The notes beneath the pieces were generated by a model. That model was not told the origin of the DNA. It saw nothing but the letters and a program-made list of their open reading frames with translations, and did no database searches. This document shows, one piece after another, positions 52,361 to 60,576 of a DNA stretch of 64,000 nucleotides (positions are counted from its first letter, which is position 1; every line of letters begins with the position of its first letter). Source of the stretch: Croceitalea marina (GTDB lineage: Bacteria > Bacteroidota > Bacteroidia > Flavobacteriales > Flavobacteriaceae); contig NZ_JBHULB010000006.1 of assembly GCF_042684265.1 (NCBI RefSeq), positions 1 through 64,000 on the forward strand, written 5' to 3'. The position numbers and the translations under genes were made by a program.

Positions 52361-53896
52361 TTAGTTTTTCAATACAACCTCGCTATATTTTGAGTTCACT
52401 CGGATAGACTTGCCTGAGTCACCATTTGTTTGATACCCTTTACAAACCTCGTTGTCAAAGTTTTTGGTTCGTTCCATTTTCCATGATGTTGGGTAAACTA
52501 AATTAGAACGTGTTCCATTTAAATAAAGTGATACCGGTGTTTTAGGGACTTTACAAGTGAACTCCCCATTTTGAACGGTTACATCAATATCTTTAAAGTT
52601 ATTGGATACCGAATTAATTTCAACAGCCCCCAGTTTATTGGTGAGCAGTATACTATTGTTCAATTTATCAATAATCACATTGGAAGAAATAGCGTTTAAA
52701 CGTAACTCCCCTACTTCTTTTAGATTTACCCTTTCTGAATAATCTGTTTTCAACTGTCCATAGTTCCATTTTTGTACAGAAACGGGAGAGTAAGAAGCCC
52801 TAATATTGGTAGCGCTGCCTTCAATCGTTGAAGCGAGCAAGCTTGCGTACTGCAAGCTTGCATCTAAATTGTTAGTAGTTTGGGCCAATTTTACTTCGCC
52901 ATGGCGAACATTCATTTTTAATTTTACAGATTTAGGCATTTTTACCTTGATTGTTTTTTTGACCTTATAGCGTTTGCTGTCCTTATCCGAAGAAAAGTAA
53001 AAGATGTTGGGTTTAGAGGCTCTAAGACTATCTCTTAAGAAAAAACGTAAAGAATCTCTTTTTGCTCTCATAGAATCGCGTTTGATTCTTGCTGCTTCAC
53101 GTTGCAACTCTCTAGTAGCCATTTGTTGTAGATACTTTTCATTGCGTTTTTTAAGCGTCTCTTTCTGTTGCTCTAAACGCTCTACTAACTTTTCATTACG
53201 TTCTTCATTAAGTTCTTCGAACTTTTTACCCCATTCCTCAAAATTCTTTTTGAACTCTTCATCAAAACCTTTATCGAACTGCTTCTTCCACTTTTTCATG
53301 TATTTCTCGCCGTCCTTTTTGTATTCATTATAATCGAATGTAAAATTCGGCATGTTAGGAAGTTTAGGGATTACCGGCATTTCAGGTATTACGGCAAGCT
53401 CCGACAACTTAGAAAGTTCTGATAGCTTGGATAATTCGGACAACCCTGATAATTCCGAAAGTTCAGAGAGTTCAGAGAGTTCTGAAAGTTCAGCTAGCTC
53501 TGGCAGGCGTAAATCTTCAAAAAGTGGTTCAACATCAAAATCTATATTAGTATCGTCCCATCTACTTATATTATTATAACTGAATAAACCCTTGCCCTCT
53601 CTTCCAGTAGTAATGTCAATTTCCTTACTATTTCCTTTAATCGTAACTCCGCTTTTACTAAAATAACGCTCGGCTTCCTCTTCTTTGGCTCCTTCCAATT
53701 CAATGACCGCGGTGATTTCCACTTCATTTTTATCCCAAGTTTCAAACTCGATATCCGCATTACTGGTATTAATATTAAGTGTTGCATTGTCACCCACATT
53801 AAAGGTCTCTTTAAATGTTTTGGATTTGGTCTGGGCAAATGCCCCGGTGGTGATGAACACCGAGGTAATTGCACTAAATAATAGCTGTCTGTTCAT
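52361..53896 (-). CDS. Secreted DUF4097-like protein with tripeptide repeat and coiled-coil insert
   Basis: The 511-residue protein has a signal peptide (to 'TTGAFAQ'), a beta-helix start typical of DUF4097-like putative adhesins ('TLNINTSNADIEFETWDKNE'), then an insert. The insert is a run of S-E-L/S-K-L tripeptides (about residues 131-168), a Pro-rich segment and a long Lys/Glu coiled coil (about 185-300). The beta part then resumes ('VKLKMNVRHGEVKLAQT') to the end. It overlaps the anti-sigma-like gene by 23 bp and is the third gene of an ECF sigma operon, so it is likely regulated by, or an output of, that system. Confidence 0.6.
   Translation of the reverse strand: MNRQLLFSAITSVFITTGAFAQTKSKTFKETFNVGDNATLNINTSNADIEFETWDKNEVEITAVIELEGAKEEEAERYFSKSGVTIKGNSKEIDITTGREGKGLFSYNNISRWDDTNIDFDVEPLFEDLRLPELAELSELSELSELSELSGLSELSKLSELSKLSELAVIPEMPVIPKLPNMPNFTFDYNEYKKDGEKYMKKWKKQFDKGFDEEFKKNFEEWGKKFEELNEERNEKLVERLEQQKETLKKRNEKYLQQMATRELQREAARIKRDSMRAKRDSLRFFLRDSLRASKPNIFYFSSDKDSKRYKVKKTIKVKMPKSVKLKMNVRHGEVKLAQTTNNLDASLQYASLLASTIEGSATNIRASYSPVSVQKWNYGQLKTDYSERVNLKEVGELRLNAISSNVIIDKLNNSILLTNKLGAVEINSVSNNFKDIDVTVQNGEFTCKVPKTPVSLYLNGTRSNLVYPTSWKMERTKNFDNEVCKGYQTNGDSGKSIRVNSKYSEVVLKN
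53394..53505 (-). repeat. In-frame 9-bp tandem repeat encoding S-E-L tripeptides
   Basis: Imperfect 9-nt units (GTTCAGAGA on the plus strand, best at 53461-53496, where four units follow in a row) encode a tripeptide run with Leu every third residue. Copies keep the frame, so unit gain or loss would change length without breaking the protein. Confidence 0.75.
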
Positions 53897-54452
53897 TTTT
53901 TGATAATTTTAATTGATTTAACTTCTCTTTTAACTTCTTTAATAATTGTAAGCGTAATTGCAAATTTTGAATCAATGCTTCAATCGTTTGATCATTAGGG
54001 CCTACTTCATTCAGCTCTTTATTCAATCTTTTGTATTCTGCATCTAACTCCGCCAATTGTTCCATATATCCGTCTACAACTCCCTTATTCTCTTCTGATA
54101 CTTCAAGATTTGCCAGTTCTAGATTTATATTGGCCACATAATAGTTTTCTATCTTCTCTAAATCTGGTGAAAGATCACCTAGAGAAATACTACTTTCCGT
54201 TTCATTGTTATTGTTAACAATGGTTTCGGTTGAATCATTATCTTTTTTCGAATTCATAAAAAAGTAAGTTGCCACACTAACAAATATTACCAACGAAGCG
54301 GCTATTCTTAACCAGAAATATGAATTTGGTCTTACTTTTTCAGGTAATTCTTCTTCCAGTTTTGCGAAAAAACGGTCTTCATGACCTTTGTTCATTTGAT
54401 GTGTTTCTTTTTCTCGCTGCTCTTTAAACAGTTTTCTAAGATCTTGTGCCAT
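53874..54452 (-). CDS. Single-helix membrane protein, probable anti-sigma factor
   Basis: The 192-residue protein has a cytoplasmic charged N-terminus (about 45 residues, 'DLRKLFKEQREKETHQMN'), one membrane helix ('WLRIAASLVIFVSVATYFF') and a periplasmic coiled-coil region. This topology and its position directly after an ECF sigma gene (17-bp overlap) fit a membrane anti-sigma factor. No zinc-binding (ZAS) His/Cys motif is visible, so the assignment rests on context. Confidence 0.65.
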   Translation of the reverse strand: MAQDLRKLFKEQREKETHQMNKGHEDRFFAKLEEELPEKVRPNSYFWLRIAASLVIFVSVATYFFMNSKKDNDSTETIVNNNNETESSISLGDLSPDLEKIENYYVANINLELANLEVSEENKGVVDGYMEQLAELDAEYKRLNKELNEVGPNDQTIEALIQNLQLRLQLLKKLKEKLNQLKLSKNEQTAII

Positions 54453-54975
54453 ATTTCAATTCGCTTAAAGATTCTTTTAAATAACTTTTACCTCGTAATA
54501 GTCTGGTTCTGCTTGCGGTTTCAGAAATCTTTAAGATCTCTGAAATTTCTCTATGATCATAACCCTCTACCAAAAAAAGTTGTACAACATATCTGTACTT
54601 TTCTGGTAATTCTTCAATTTTACGTTTAACCGCATTTATATCTATGTTTTCATCAACATCCCAACTCTCATCATTTGCTATATGCATATATCCTTCGTCC
54701 AATTCAATAGTTTTTTGATGCTTAGATTTTAAAAAATCAATACTTCCGTTAACGACGATTCTTTTTAACCATGCTCCAAAGGTTACTTCTCCTTTAAATT
54801 GATGAATGCGTTGAAACGCTTTGATAAAGGATTCTTGTAAAACATCCTCTGCATCATCGGCATTCTTTAAAAATCGCATCGCAACACAAAACATACCATC
54901 ACAATACTGTTTGTAAAGCTTCATTTGCGCCATACGGTCATTCAACTTACATTGTTCTACAAGTTCTAATTGCAA
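54436..54975 (-). CDS. ECF-type RNA polymerase sigma factor
   Basis: The 179-residue protein has sigma region 2 ('LYKQYCDGMFCVAMRFLKNA', 'DDAEDVLQESFIKAF') and region 4 ('LPEKYRYVVQLFLVEGYDHR', 'EISEILKISETASRTRLLRG'). It should direct RNA polymerase to envelope-stress-type promoters. The start is TTG at 54975; the next Met (codon 15) would cut region 2, so TTG is favoured. Gene order sigma, membrane protein, secreted protein, with overlaps, indicates one operon. Confidence 0.92.
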   Translation of the reverse strand: MQLELVEQCKLNDRMAQMKLYKQYCDGMFCVAMRFLKNADDAEDVLQESFIKAFQRIHQFKGEVTFGAWLKRIVVNGSIDFLKSKHQKTIELDEGYMHIANDESWDVDENIDINAVKRKIEELPEKYRYVVQLFLVEGYDHREISEILKISETASRTRLLRGKSYLKESLSELKYGTRS

Positions 54976-55218
54976 TGTGGTCAGTTTTGGTTTGTGTAAT
55001 TAGTTGTTATCTAAAAGACGAGATAAAAAAAACGATGTGGCAAAATAACAGGAATTTAAATGAAAAAAAATAAGCCCACTACTAATCAGTTTACAAAAAA
55101 ACCCTGTTAATCAGTTGTTTAATAGAGAAAATAAATCATCTCAACATGAAAATTTCCGCTATAAAAATGAATAGTAATATAGTTAAAACTTGCTACCTTC
55201 GTAAGTAGTTGCCATATT

Positions 55219-56265
55219 ATGATTCCTAAGAAAAAAGAAACCAGTGCCGGCAAACGCATTGATAAAATTAAACAGCTTCGTAGACAAGAACCCTCGGCCT
55301 CGGCCCTAATAGAGGGTATTAGAATTGGAGATAAGGCCCATTTAGCTAGAGCAATTACCTTAATTGAAAGTTCAAATCAAGATCATTCTGAAAAAGCCAA
55401 CGAAATTATAGAAGGTTGTTTGGCGAATAATAAAGAAAGTATTCGTGTAGGCATTACAGGAGTGCCTGGTGTTGGCAAAAGTACTTTTATTGAAGCGCTT
55501 GGTAAAATGCTAACCGGTTTAGGAAATAAAGTAGCGGTGCTAGCAGTAGACCCTACAAGCTCATTAACGAAAGGCAGTATTCTTGGTGATAAGACAAGAA
55601 TGGAACTTCTGGCAAAAGACCCTAATGCATTTATACGCCCTTCACCATCTAGCCAATCTTTGGGCGGTGTTGCGCGAAAAACCAGAGAGAGTATTATGTT
55701 ATGTGAAACCGCTGGCTATAATGTAATATTGGTAGAAACCGTTGGTGTAGGGCAAAGCGAAACGGTAGTTCATGGCATGGTCGATTTTTTTCTATTGCTA
55801 AAGTTAGCCGGAGCAGGTGACGAGCTGCAAGGCATAAAACGAGGTATTATGGAAATGGCTGATGGGGTTGTCATCAATAAAGCTGACGGGGCCAATAAAA
55901 CTGAAGCCGATAAAGCCAAAGTAGAGTTTACTGGTGCGCTTCATCTTTATCCAGCCAAAGAAAATAACTGGTATCCCAAAGTATTGACCTGTTCTGCCCT
56001 ACATAATGAAGGAATTACCGATATCTGGGATATGATTACCGATTATACCACCATTGCAAAAAAGAGCAGGTCATTTCATAGAAATCGGATTCAACAAAAC
56101 CAAAATTGGTTTCTTGAAACTGTAAATCATAACATTTATCAAAACTTCTATACCAACCCTGAAGTAAAACATGAACTGGATAAGCTATTACTGGCAATTC
56201 AAAAAAACCAAATTTCTCCCTTTTTTGCAGCTAGAAAGCTCTTAGCCCTACAAAATACACCTTAA
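55219..56265 (+). CDS. meaB: Methylmalonyl-CoA mutase-associated GTPase MeaB
   Basis: MeaB guards loading of adenosylcobalamin into methylmalonyl-CoA mutase. The 348-residue GTPase has 'GVPGVGKSTF' (K87), 'VLAVDPTSSLTKGSILGDKT', 'ILVETVGVGQSE' and the 'NKADG' G4 motif. Mutase subunits are not in this window; the PduO-type adenosyltransferase at 38081 provides the cofactor. A -7-like TACCTTCG lies at 55194-55201, 17 bp before the ATG. Confidence 0.94.
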   Translation: MIPKKKETSAGKRIDKIKQLRRQEPSASALIEGIRIGDKAHLARAITLIESSNQDHSEKANEIIEGCLANNKESIRVGITGVPGVGKSTFIEALGKMLTGLGNKVAVLAVDPTSSLTKGSILGDKTRMELLAKDPNAFIRPSPSSQSLGGVARKTRESIMLCETAGYNVILVETVGVGQSETVVHGMVDFFLLLKLAGAGDELQGIKRGIMEMADGVVINKADGANKTEADKAKVEFTGALHLYPAKENNWYPKVLTCSALHNEGITDIWDMITDYTTIAKKSRSFHRNRIQQNQNWFLETVNHNIYQNFYTNPEVKHELDKLLLAIQKNQISPFFAARKLLALQNTP

Positions 56266-56303
56266 ATAAAAAGCCTAAATTTGCCCACAGTTATTCCCTA
56301 TTA

Positions 56304-57266
56304 ATGAGTTTACCGACCGATACTTTATTATCCATTGTTGTTCCACTTTATAATGAAGAAGATAATGTTGTTCTTCTTACCCAAAAAATCCATGAGAGTT
56401 TGGGTGGCTATAACTATCAAATTATTTATATCGATGATTTTTCAACCGACGATACCAAGAACGTTGTTAAGGGAATGGATGACAAAAAAGTTCATTTAAT
56501 AGAACTGAAAAAGAATTACGGGCAAAGCCTGGCACTAGCAGCCGGTATCGATTACGCTAAAGGCGATTACATTATAACAATGGACGGCGACTTGCAAAAT
56601 GACCCTTCCGATATTCCCCAAATGCTTGAATTCGCACAAAGTGATGACTACGATTTAATTACGGGTATTCGGCAAAAACGTAAAGATTCATTGGTAAAAA
56701 AGATACCTTCAAAAATTGCCAATTTTTTGGTTCGAAGGGTTACCAAATTAGATATAAAGGACAATGGATGTGCCTTAAAAGTATTTACCAAGGATATCGC
56801 AAAAGGTCTTAATCTTTATGGCGAGATGCATCGTTTTATTACGCTTTTGGCTTTTTTGGAAGGAGCGCAAATAAAACAAGTTCCGGTAAAACATCATGCA
56901 AGGCATGCAGGAGTCTCGAAGTACGGACTGGAGCGTGTTTTTAAAGTGGTTGCAGATATGATGCTGCTACTCTTTATTAGAAAATATTTTCAACGCCCCA
57001 TTCACTTGTTCGGTATATTGGGCGTTTTATTGATAATACTGGGCACCTTTATTGAAGTATATCTCTTGATTGTAAAATTCGGATTTGGACAAGATATCGG
57101 TACCAGACCTTTATTGATTTTTGGTATGATGTTTATTTTAGGAGGAATTCAACTTTTTACTATCGGTATAGTTATGGAGTTGCTCATTAGAACCTATTAT
57201 GAATCACAACAAAAAAGACCGTACCGTATCAAAAAAATATCAATTGGTGACCAAAAAACAGCGTAA
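56304..57266 (+). CDS. GT2 family glycosyltransferase, polyprenyl-phosphate sugar synthase type
   Basis: The 320-residue protein has an N-terminal GT-A domain ('SIVVPLYNEEDNVVLL', 'YIDDFSTDDT', 'DGDLQNDPSDIPQML') and two C-terminal membrane helices. This is the layout of enzymes such as ArnC and GtrB that put a sugar on undecaprenyl phosphate. It overlaps the flippase-like gene by 68 bp. With the neighbouring ArnT-like enzyme it suggests a lipid-carrier sugar pathway; the sugar is unknown. Confidence 0.9.
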   Translation: MSLPTDTLLSIVVPLYNEEDNVVLLTQKIHESLGGYNYQIIYIDDFSTDDTKNVVKGMDDKKVHLIELKKNYGQSLALAAGIDYAKGDYIITMDGDLQNDPSDIPQMLEFAQSDDYDLITGIRQKRKDSLVKKIPSKIANFLVRRVTKLDIKDNGCALKVFTKDIAKGLNLYGEMHRFITLLAFLEGAQIKQVPVKHHARHAGVSKYGLERVFKVVADMMLLLFIRKYFQRPIHLFGILGVLLIILGTFIEVYLLIVKFGFGQDIGTRPLLIFGMMFILGGIQLFTIGIVMELLIRTYYESQQKRPYRIKKISIGDQKTA

Positions 57267-58122
57267 ACATCTAATTACGTTTTTGAAGTTGGTAATTAGT
57301 GTAGCACTAATTTATTTCATATTCACCAAAATAAATTTAAAGGATGTCTTGGTTATCTTAAAAACATCCAATCCCTTTTATCTGTTCATAGCTTTTGTTT
57401 TGGTTGTATTTTCAAAAATTATGGCCTCTTTTCGGCTAAATCTCTATTTTCATGAAGTAGGTGTAAGACTTAAGCAAAAGAGCAATCTTAAACTTTACCT
57501 ATTAGGTATGTTTTACAACCTTTTTTTACCAGGTGGTATAGGAGGTGATGCGTATAAAGGATACTTGATACAAAAGAATTATCAAGTGGGTGTAAAGAAA
57601 AGTGCCGGAGTATTGGTGTTAGACAGATTAAGTGGAATGCTTCTTCTTTTTCTATACGCCTGTGTGCTTGCCGTTTTTATAAAAAACGATTTTTTAAGTC
57701 GCTTTAATTGGCTTTTTATATCCTGTATTCCTCTGAGTGTTAGTGTGTATTGGTACTTAGTCAAACGGTTTTTCGCCTATACCCTTCCTGTTTTTTGGAA
57801 GTCTTTTGCCTATTCTTCGATAGTACAATTATCACAACTTATAGCTGTTTGGTTTATACTAAAAGCCCTATCGATAAAGTTAGCCACTATTGCCTATCTA
57901 TTTATTTTCTTGGTTTCCTCTATTGTCTCGGTACTTCCGTTAACAATAGGCGGTATTGGCAGTAGAGAACTTACCTTTTTATACGGTGCAGAATGGCTTA
58001 ATTTACAAACAGATTCATCGGTAAGCATAAGCTTTGTCTTCTTCTTAATTACAGCTTTAGTCTCTCTTGGCGGCATGTATTACCACTTTAAAAAACCTAC
58101 ATTAGAAGTTAACGAAGTTTAG
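57199..58122 (+). CDS. Flippase-like membrane protein (UPF0104/LPG-synthase TM domain)
   Basis: The 307-residue protein has about seven membrane helices and family blocks 'FNLFLPGGIGGDAYKGYLIQ' (from 'YNLFLPGG') and 'VSVLPLTIGGIGSRELTFLY', marking the lysylphosphatidylglycerol-synthase-type membrane domain. Relatives are thought to flip lipid-linked sugars or phospholipids. The ATG at 57199 lies inside the GT2 gene; GTG at 57247 would shorten the overlap to 20 bp. It is convergent with, and overlaps by 4 bp, the GT39 gene. Confidence 0.85.
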   Translation: MNHNKKDRTVSKKYQLVTKKQRKHLITFLKLVISVALIYFIFTKINLKDVLVILKTSNPFYLFIAFVLVVFSKIMASFRLNLYFHEVGVRLKQKSNLKLYLLGMFYNLFLPGGIGGDAYKGYLIQKNYQVGVKKSAGVLVLDRLSGMLLLFLYACVLAVFIKNDFLSRFNWLFISCIPLSVSVYWYLVKRFFAYTLPVFWKSFAYSSIVQLSQLIAVWFILKALSIKLATIAYLFIFLVSSIVSVLPLTIGGIGSRELTFLYGAEWLNLQTDSSVSISFVFFLITALVSLGGMYYHFKKPTLEVNEV

Positions 58123-59777
58123 TAAATATGCACCAAGTGCATTTCATTAAGAACTTTTTTTCTTGTTGTAGGGTCTAAAAATTTTGCTTGTAGACGGGTA
58201 ATTCTAAATTGCTTTTCGGTAAACCGCCTATCCCAATCAAAACCTGATTTTCTTAAACTTTCTAAACCGATATCATCAACGTAAACCCAAATATCTTTCT
58301 TATTGGCTATCTCTGCTAAGGATGAGGGTATAACGGGTTTTTTGTTATAAAAATCAAGAGCCCATGTAGGCATTTCAGAGATTTTATAGATTTTATCCGT
58401 TGGTATGTTATTTTCTTCAACTCGTTGAGCTATGGTAGAACCTGCCTGATACTTTAGTAGATTGGGATAAAAATGTGTGTTCAGTACTCCGTTCAGCAAC
58501 AAAGAACTACAAACGGATAATGTTATAATCCGCATATAATATTCTTCACGTTTTAAACAGAAATATGTTATGGCCAGTAGCACCAGTATTAAAATTACAT
58601 AGCTATACCATTCTTCAAACTTAAAGACGTAAAAGCATATTAACACTGAAGAAATGAATACTAAGCTTAGAATAAAATATTGTACGCCCAACAGAAATTT
58701 TATGGTATTTCTTTTGGTATGCTTATACAAACTGTGCAAGTATGACGCAGTGAGAACAGCATAAAGTGGCATCATAATATTCATATAATGCGGTAACTTA
58801 AACTGTGCAAAGCTGATGATGAAAAAGATTATGGTTATACCTCCAACTGTCAAAAACTCAAACTTGTTATGGTACTTAAAATTAGACTTTAAAAATACTT
58901 TCAGACGCCACCAGTAAGCTATTAAGGCCAATACTGTCCAAGGTAAAAAGACCCAAAGAAAAGTGTGGAAAAAGAAAAAATAATCGCTACTATTTTTTCC
59001 GTGTCCTTCGCCACTTAATCGCTCAAAACTCTGTTCCCAAAAAATAAAGAAAATTCCACTTCGGTTGTTTTTCCCTCTAATTACTTTTTCAGGGTGTAGG
59101 TCAAATTGAAGATAATAGGCATAAAGCATAGGCGCAATGGTAAGGCCAAAAACAAGTAAAGCAACCAATACCCGCCAATTCAAAAGCTTGTTCCATTTTC
59201 GGGTATAAGCGAGGTGGCACAAAATACAGATCCCTATTACCAATAAAGCAATCTGACCTTTTGTAGAAAAAGCAATTCCGGCCCCAAATGCCCCAAGCGC
59301 AATATTCTTAATTGTATTATTTTCAATGTATGCAACCAACTGCCAGATGGCAAAAATTGTAAAACCGGTCAAGACCGCATCCGTTCTTACATCGATATTC
59401 GATAGCACAATGGTTTGAGCGGTCATAAAAATTAGTGCAGCGAACTTTCCAATATCGGTATTGTAGAGCAACTTTGCTAATCCGTAACAGCTATAAGCCC
59501 CCAGAAGTGTGGCCAATATCCCTGGTATACGATAGGCCCAATGATTAATACCAAAAATTTTATAGGACAATGCCGCTAACCAATAATGCATATGAGGTTT
59601 GTCTAAATACTCATTGGTTCCTTTAAAGAGATTTACAAAATCATTCTCTTGAACCATTCGCATTGCCATTACGGCAAATTGTGCAGAATCATACTCAAAT
59701 AGCGGAGAAAACATTCCGATGATATACACCAGAATAACCAAAGCAATTAAAAACCAATATCTGGTTGTAGAAATCAA
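58119..59777 (-). CDS. ArnT-like GT39 family glycosyltransferase
   Basis: The 552-residue membrane protein has about twelve helices and the catalytic-type loop 'SPLFEYDSAQFAVMAMRM' with Asp, plus 'DKPHMHYWLAALSYKIFG'. ArnT/PMT enzymes use polyprenyl-phosphate sugars to glycosylate lipid A or proteins. The start is TTG, overlapping the PAP2 stop as TTGA, so translation is probably coupled. A donor could come from the GT2 gene on the other side. Confidence 0.85.
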   Translation of the reverse strand: MISTTRYWFLIALVILVYIIGMFSPLFEYDSAQFAVMAMRMVQENDFVNLFKGTNEYLDKPHMHYWLAALSYKIFGINHWAYRIPGILATLLGAYSCYGLAKLLYNTDIGKFAALIFMTAQTIVLSNIDVRTDAVLTGFTIFAIWQLVAYIENNTIKNIALGAFGAGIAFSTKGQIALLVIGICILCHLAYTRKWNKLLNWRVLVALLVFGLTIAPMLYAYYLQFDLHPEKVIRGKNNRSGIFFIFWEQSFERLSGEGHGKNSSDYFFFFHTFLWVFLPWTVLALIAYWWRLKVFLKSNFKYHNKFEFLTVGGITIIFFIISFAQFKLPHYMNIMMPLYAVLTASYLHSLYKHTKRNTIKFLLGVQYFILSLVFISSVLICFYVFKFEEWYSYVILILVLLAITYFCLKREEYYMRIITLSVCSSLLLNGVLNTHFYPNLLKYQAGSTIAQRVEENNIPTDKIYKISEMPTWALDFYNKKPVIPSSLAEIANKKDIWVYVDDIGLESLRKSGFDWDRRFTEKQFRITRLQAKFLDPTTRKKVLNEMHLVHIY

Positions 59778-60343
59778 GCCTTAATTTTTAAAGTAGTAAA
59801 GATATATAACTTGGTAAATAACCAGCCAAAAAGAATACCTATTCCAATACCTGTAATCACATCTAACGGAAAATGTACTCCAATATATATTCTGCTGTAA
59901 GCGACCATTAGTGCCCAAATCACCAAAAGGACCCCAATAAATTTTATTTTGCCCCTAAATAGCAAACCAAAAAAAGTAGCCAAGGCAAAAGAGCTTGCGG
60001 CATGGGCCGAAAAATAACCAAATTTACCACCACAATAGCTTTTCACTAAACGCATAACTGCGGACACTTCTATATCATGACAAGGTCTAAAACGCTGAAC
60101 TCCATACTTAAAAAAGTTGGCCAATTGGTCCGTAACGGTTATTAATATGGCAACGGTGACCAAGAGAAGAATGGTTTTTTTAAGTTTTAAGTTTTTAAAC
60201 GCTAACCAAAGAAGAACTACGTACAAGGGAATAGAATTCCATTTATTAGTAATGAAAAGCCAAAAACCATCCCAACTTTTTGTACCCAATCCATTTAAAA
60301 ATAGAAAAAGCTCTTTATCTAGTTGTAAAAGCTGTTCTAACAT
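59774..60343 (-). CDS. PAP2 family phosphatase
   Basis: The 189-residue membrane protein has the PAP2 motifs 'KYGVQRFRPCHD' (K-x6-R-P type), 'YFSAHAASSFALATFF' and 'SRIYIGVHFPLDVITG', with His, Arg and Asp in place. Such enzymes remove phosphate from undecaprenyl pyrophosphate, phosphatidic acid or lipid A. Context with GT39 supports lipid carrier recycling or lipid A dephosphorylation. The usual PSGH reads S-A-H-A here. Confidence 0.9.
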   Translation of the reverse strand: MLEQLLQLDKELFLFLNGLGTKSWDGFWLFITNKWNSIPLYVVLLWLAFKNLKLKKTILLLVTVAILITVTDQLANFFKYGVQRFRPCHDIEVSAVMRLVKSYCGGKFGYFSAHAASSFALATFFGLLFRGKIKFIGVLLVIWALMVAYSRIYIGVHFPLDVITGIGIGILFGWLFTKLYIFTTLKIKA

Positions 60344-60345
60344 TA

Positions 60346-60573
60346 CTAACTATCGTAACGTGCCACTTCCCTGTCATAAAAGGCGGTAGCGGCTTCAATT
60401 AAATTTTCAGTTTCTTCTTCAAGTTCCTTTTCATCTTCTTTAGAAAACTCTTCTAACCACTCTACTTCATCATCTTCTAGGTTTATGATAAATCTGGGGA
60501 ACTCGGTATGCACGATATAAATACCGTTAGGAAAATCTGTATTATCCCCTAAGAGAAACTTTGGCAAATCCAT
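60346..60573 (-). CDS. Small acidic conserved protein
   Basis: The 75-residue protein is very acidic, especially in the middle ('EEFSKEDEKELEEETENLIE'), with an N-terminal 'GIYIVHTEFPRFIINLEDDE'. It is soluble, and I do not recognise a named domain, although small proteins of this type recur near MATE genes in flavobacteria (recollection, not checked). It is 2 bp before the PAP2 start and 3 bp after the MATE gene, so probably in that operon. Confidence 0.75.
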   Translation of the reverse strand: MDLPKFLLGDNTDFPNGIYIVHTEFPRFIINLEDDEVEWLEEFSKEDEKELEEETENLIEAATAFYDREVARYDS

Positions 60574-60576
60574 TCT

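Noticed and set aside
53004..53333. Plus-strand ORF of 109 codons opposite the repeat protein gene
   Set aside because: It is antisense to the coiled-coil part of a well-supported gene; Ser/Leu/Phe-rich composition is the mirror of Lys/Glu codons.
53394..53505. CRISPR-like or minisatellite array
   Set aside because: Units are 9 bp, in frame, inside a coding sequence and without spacers.
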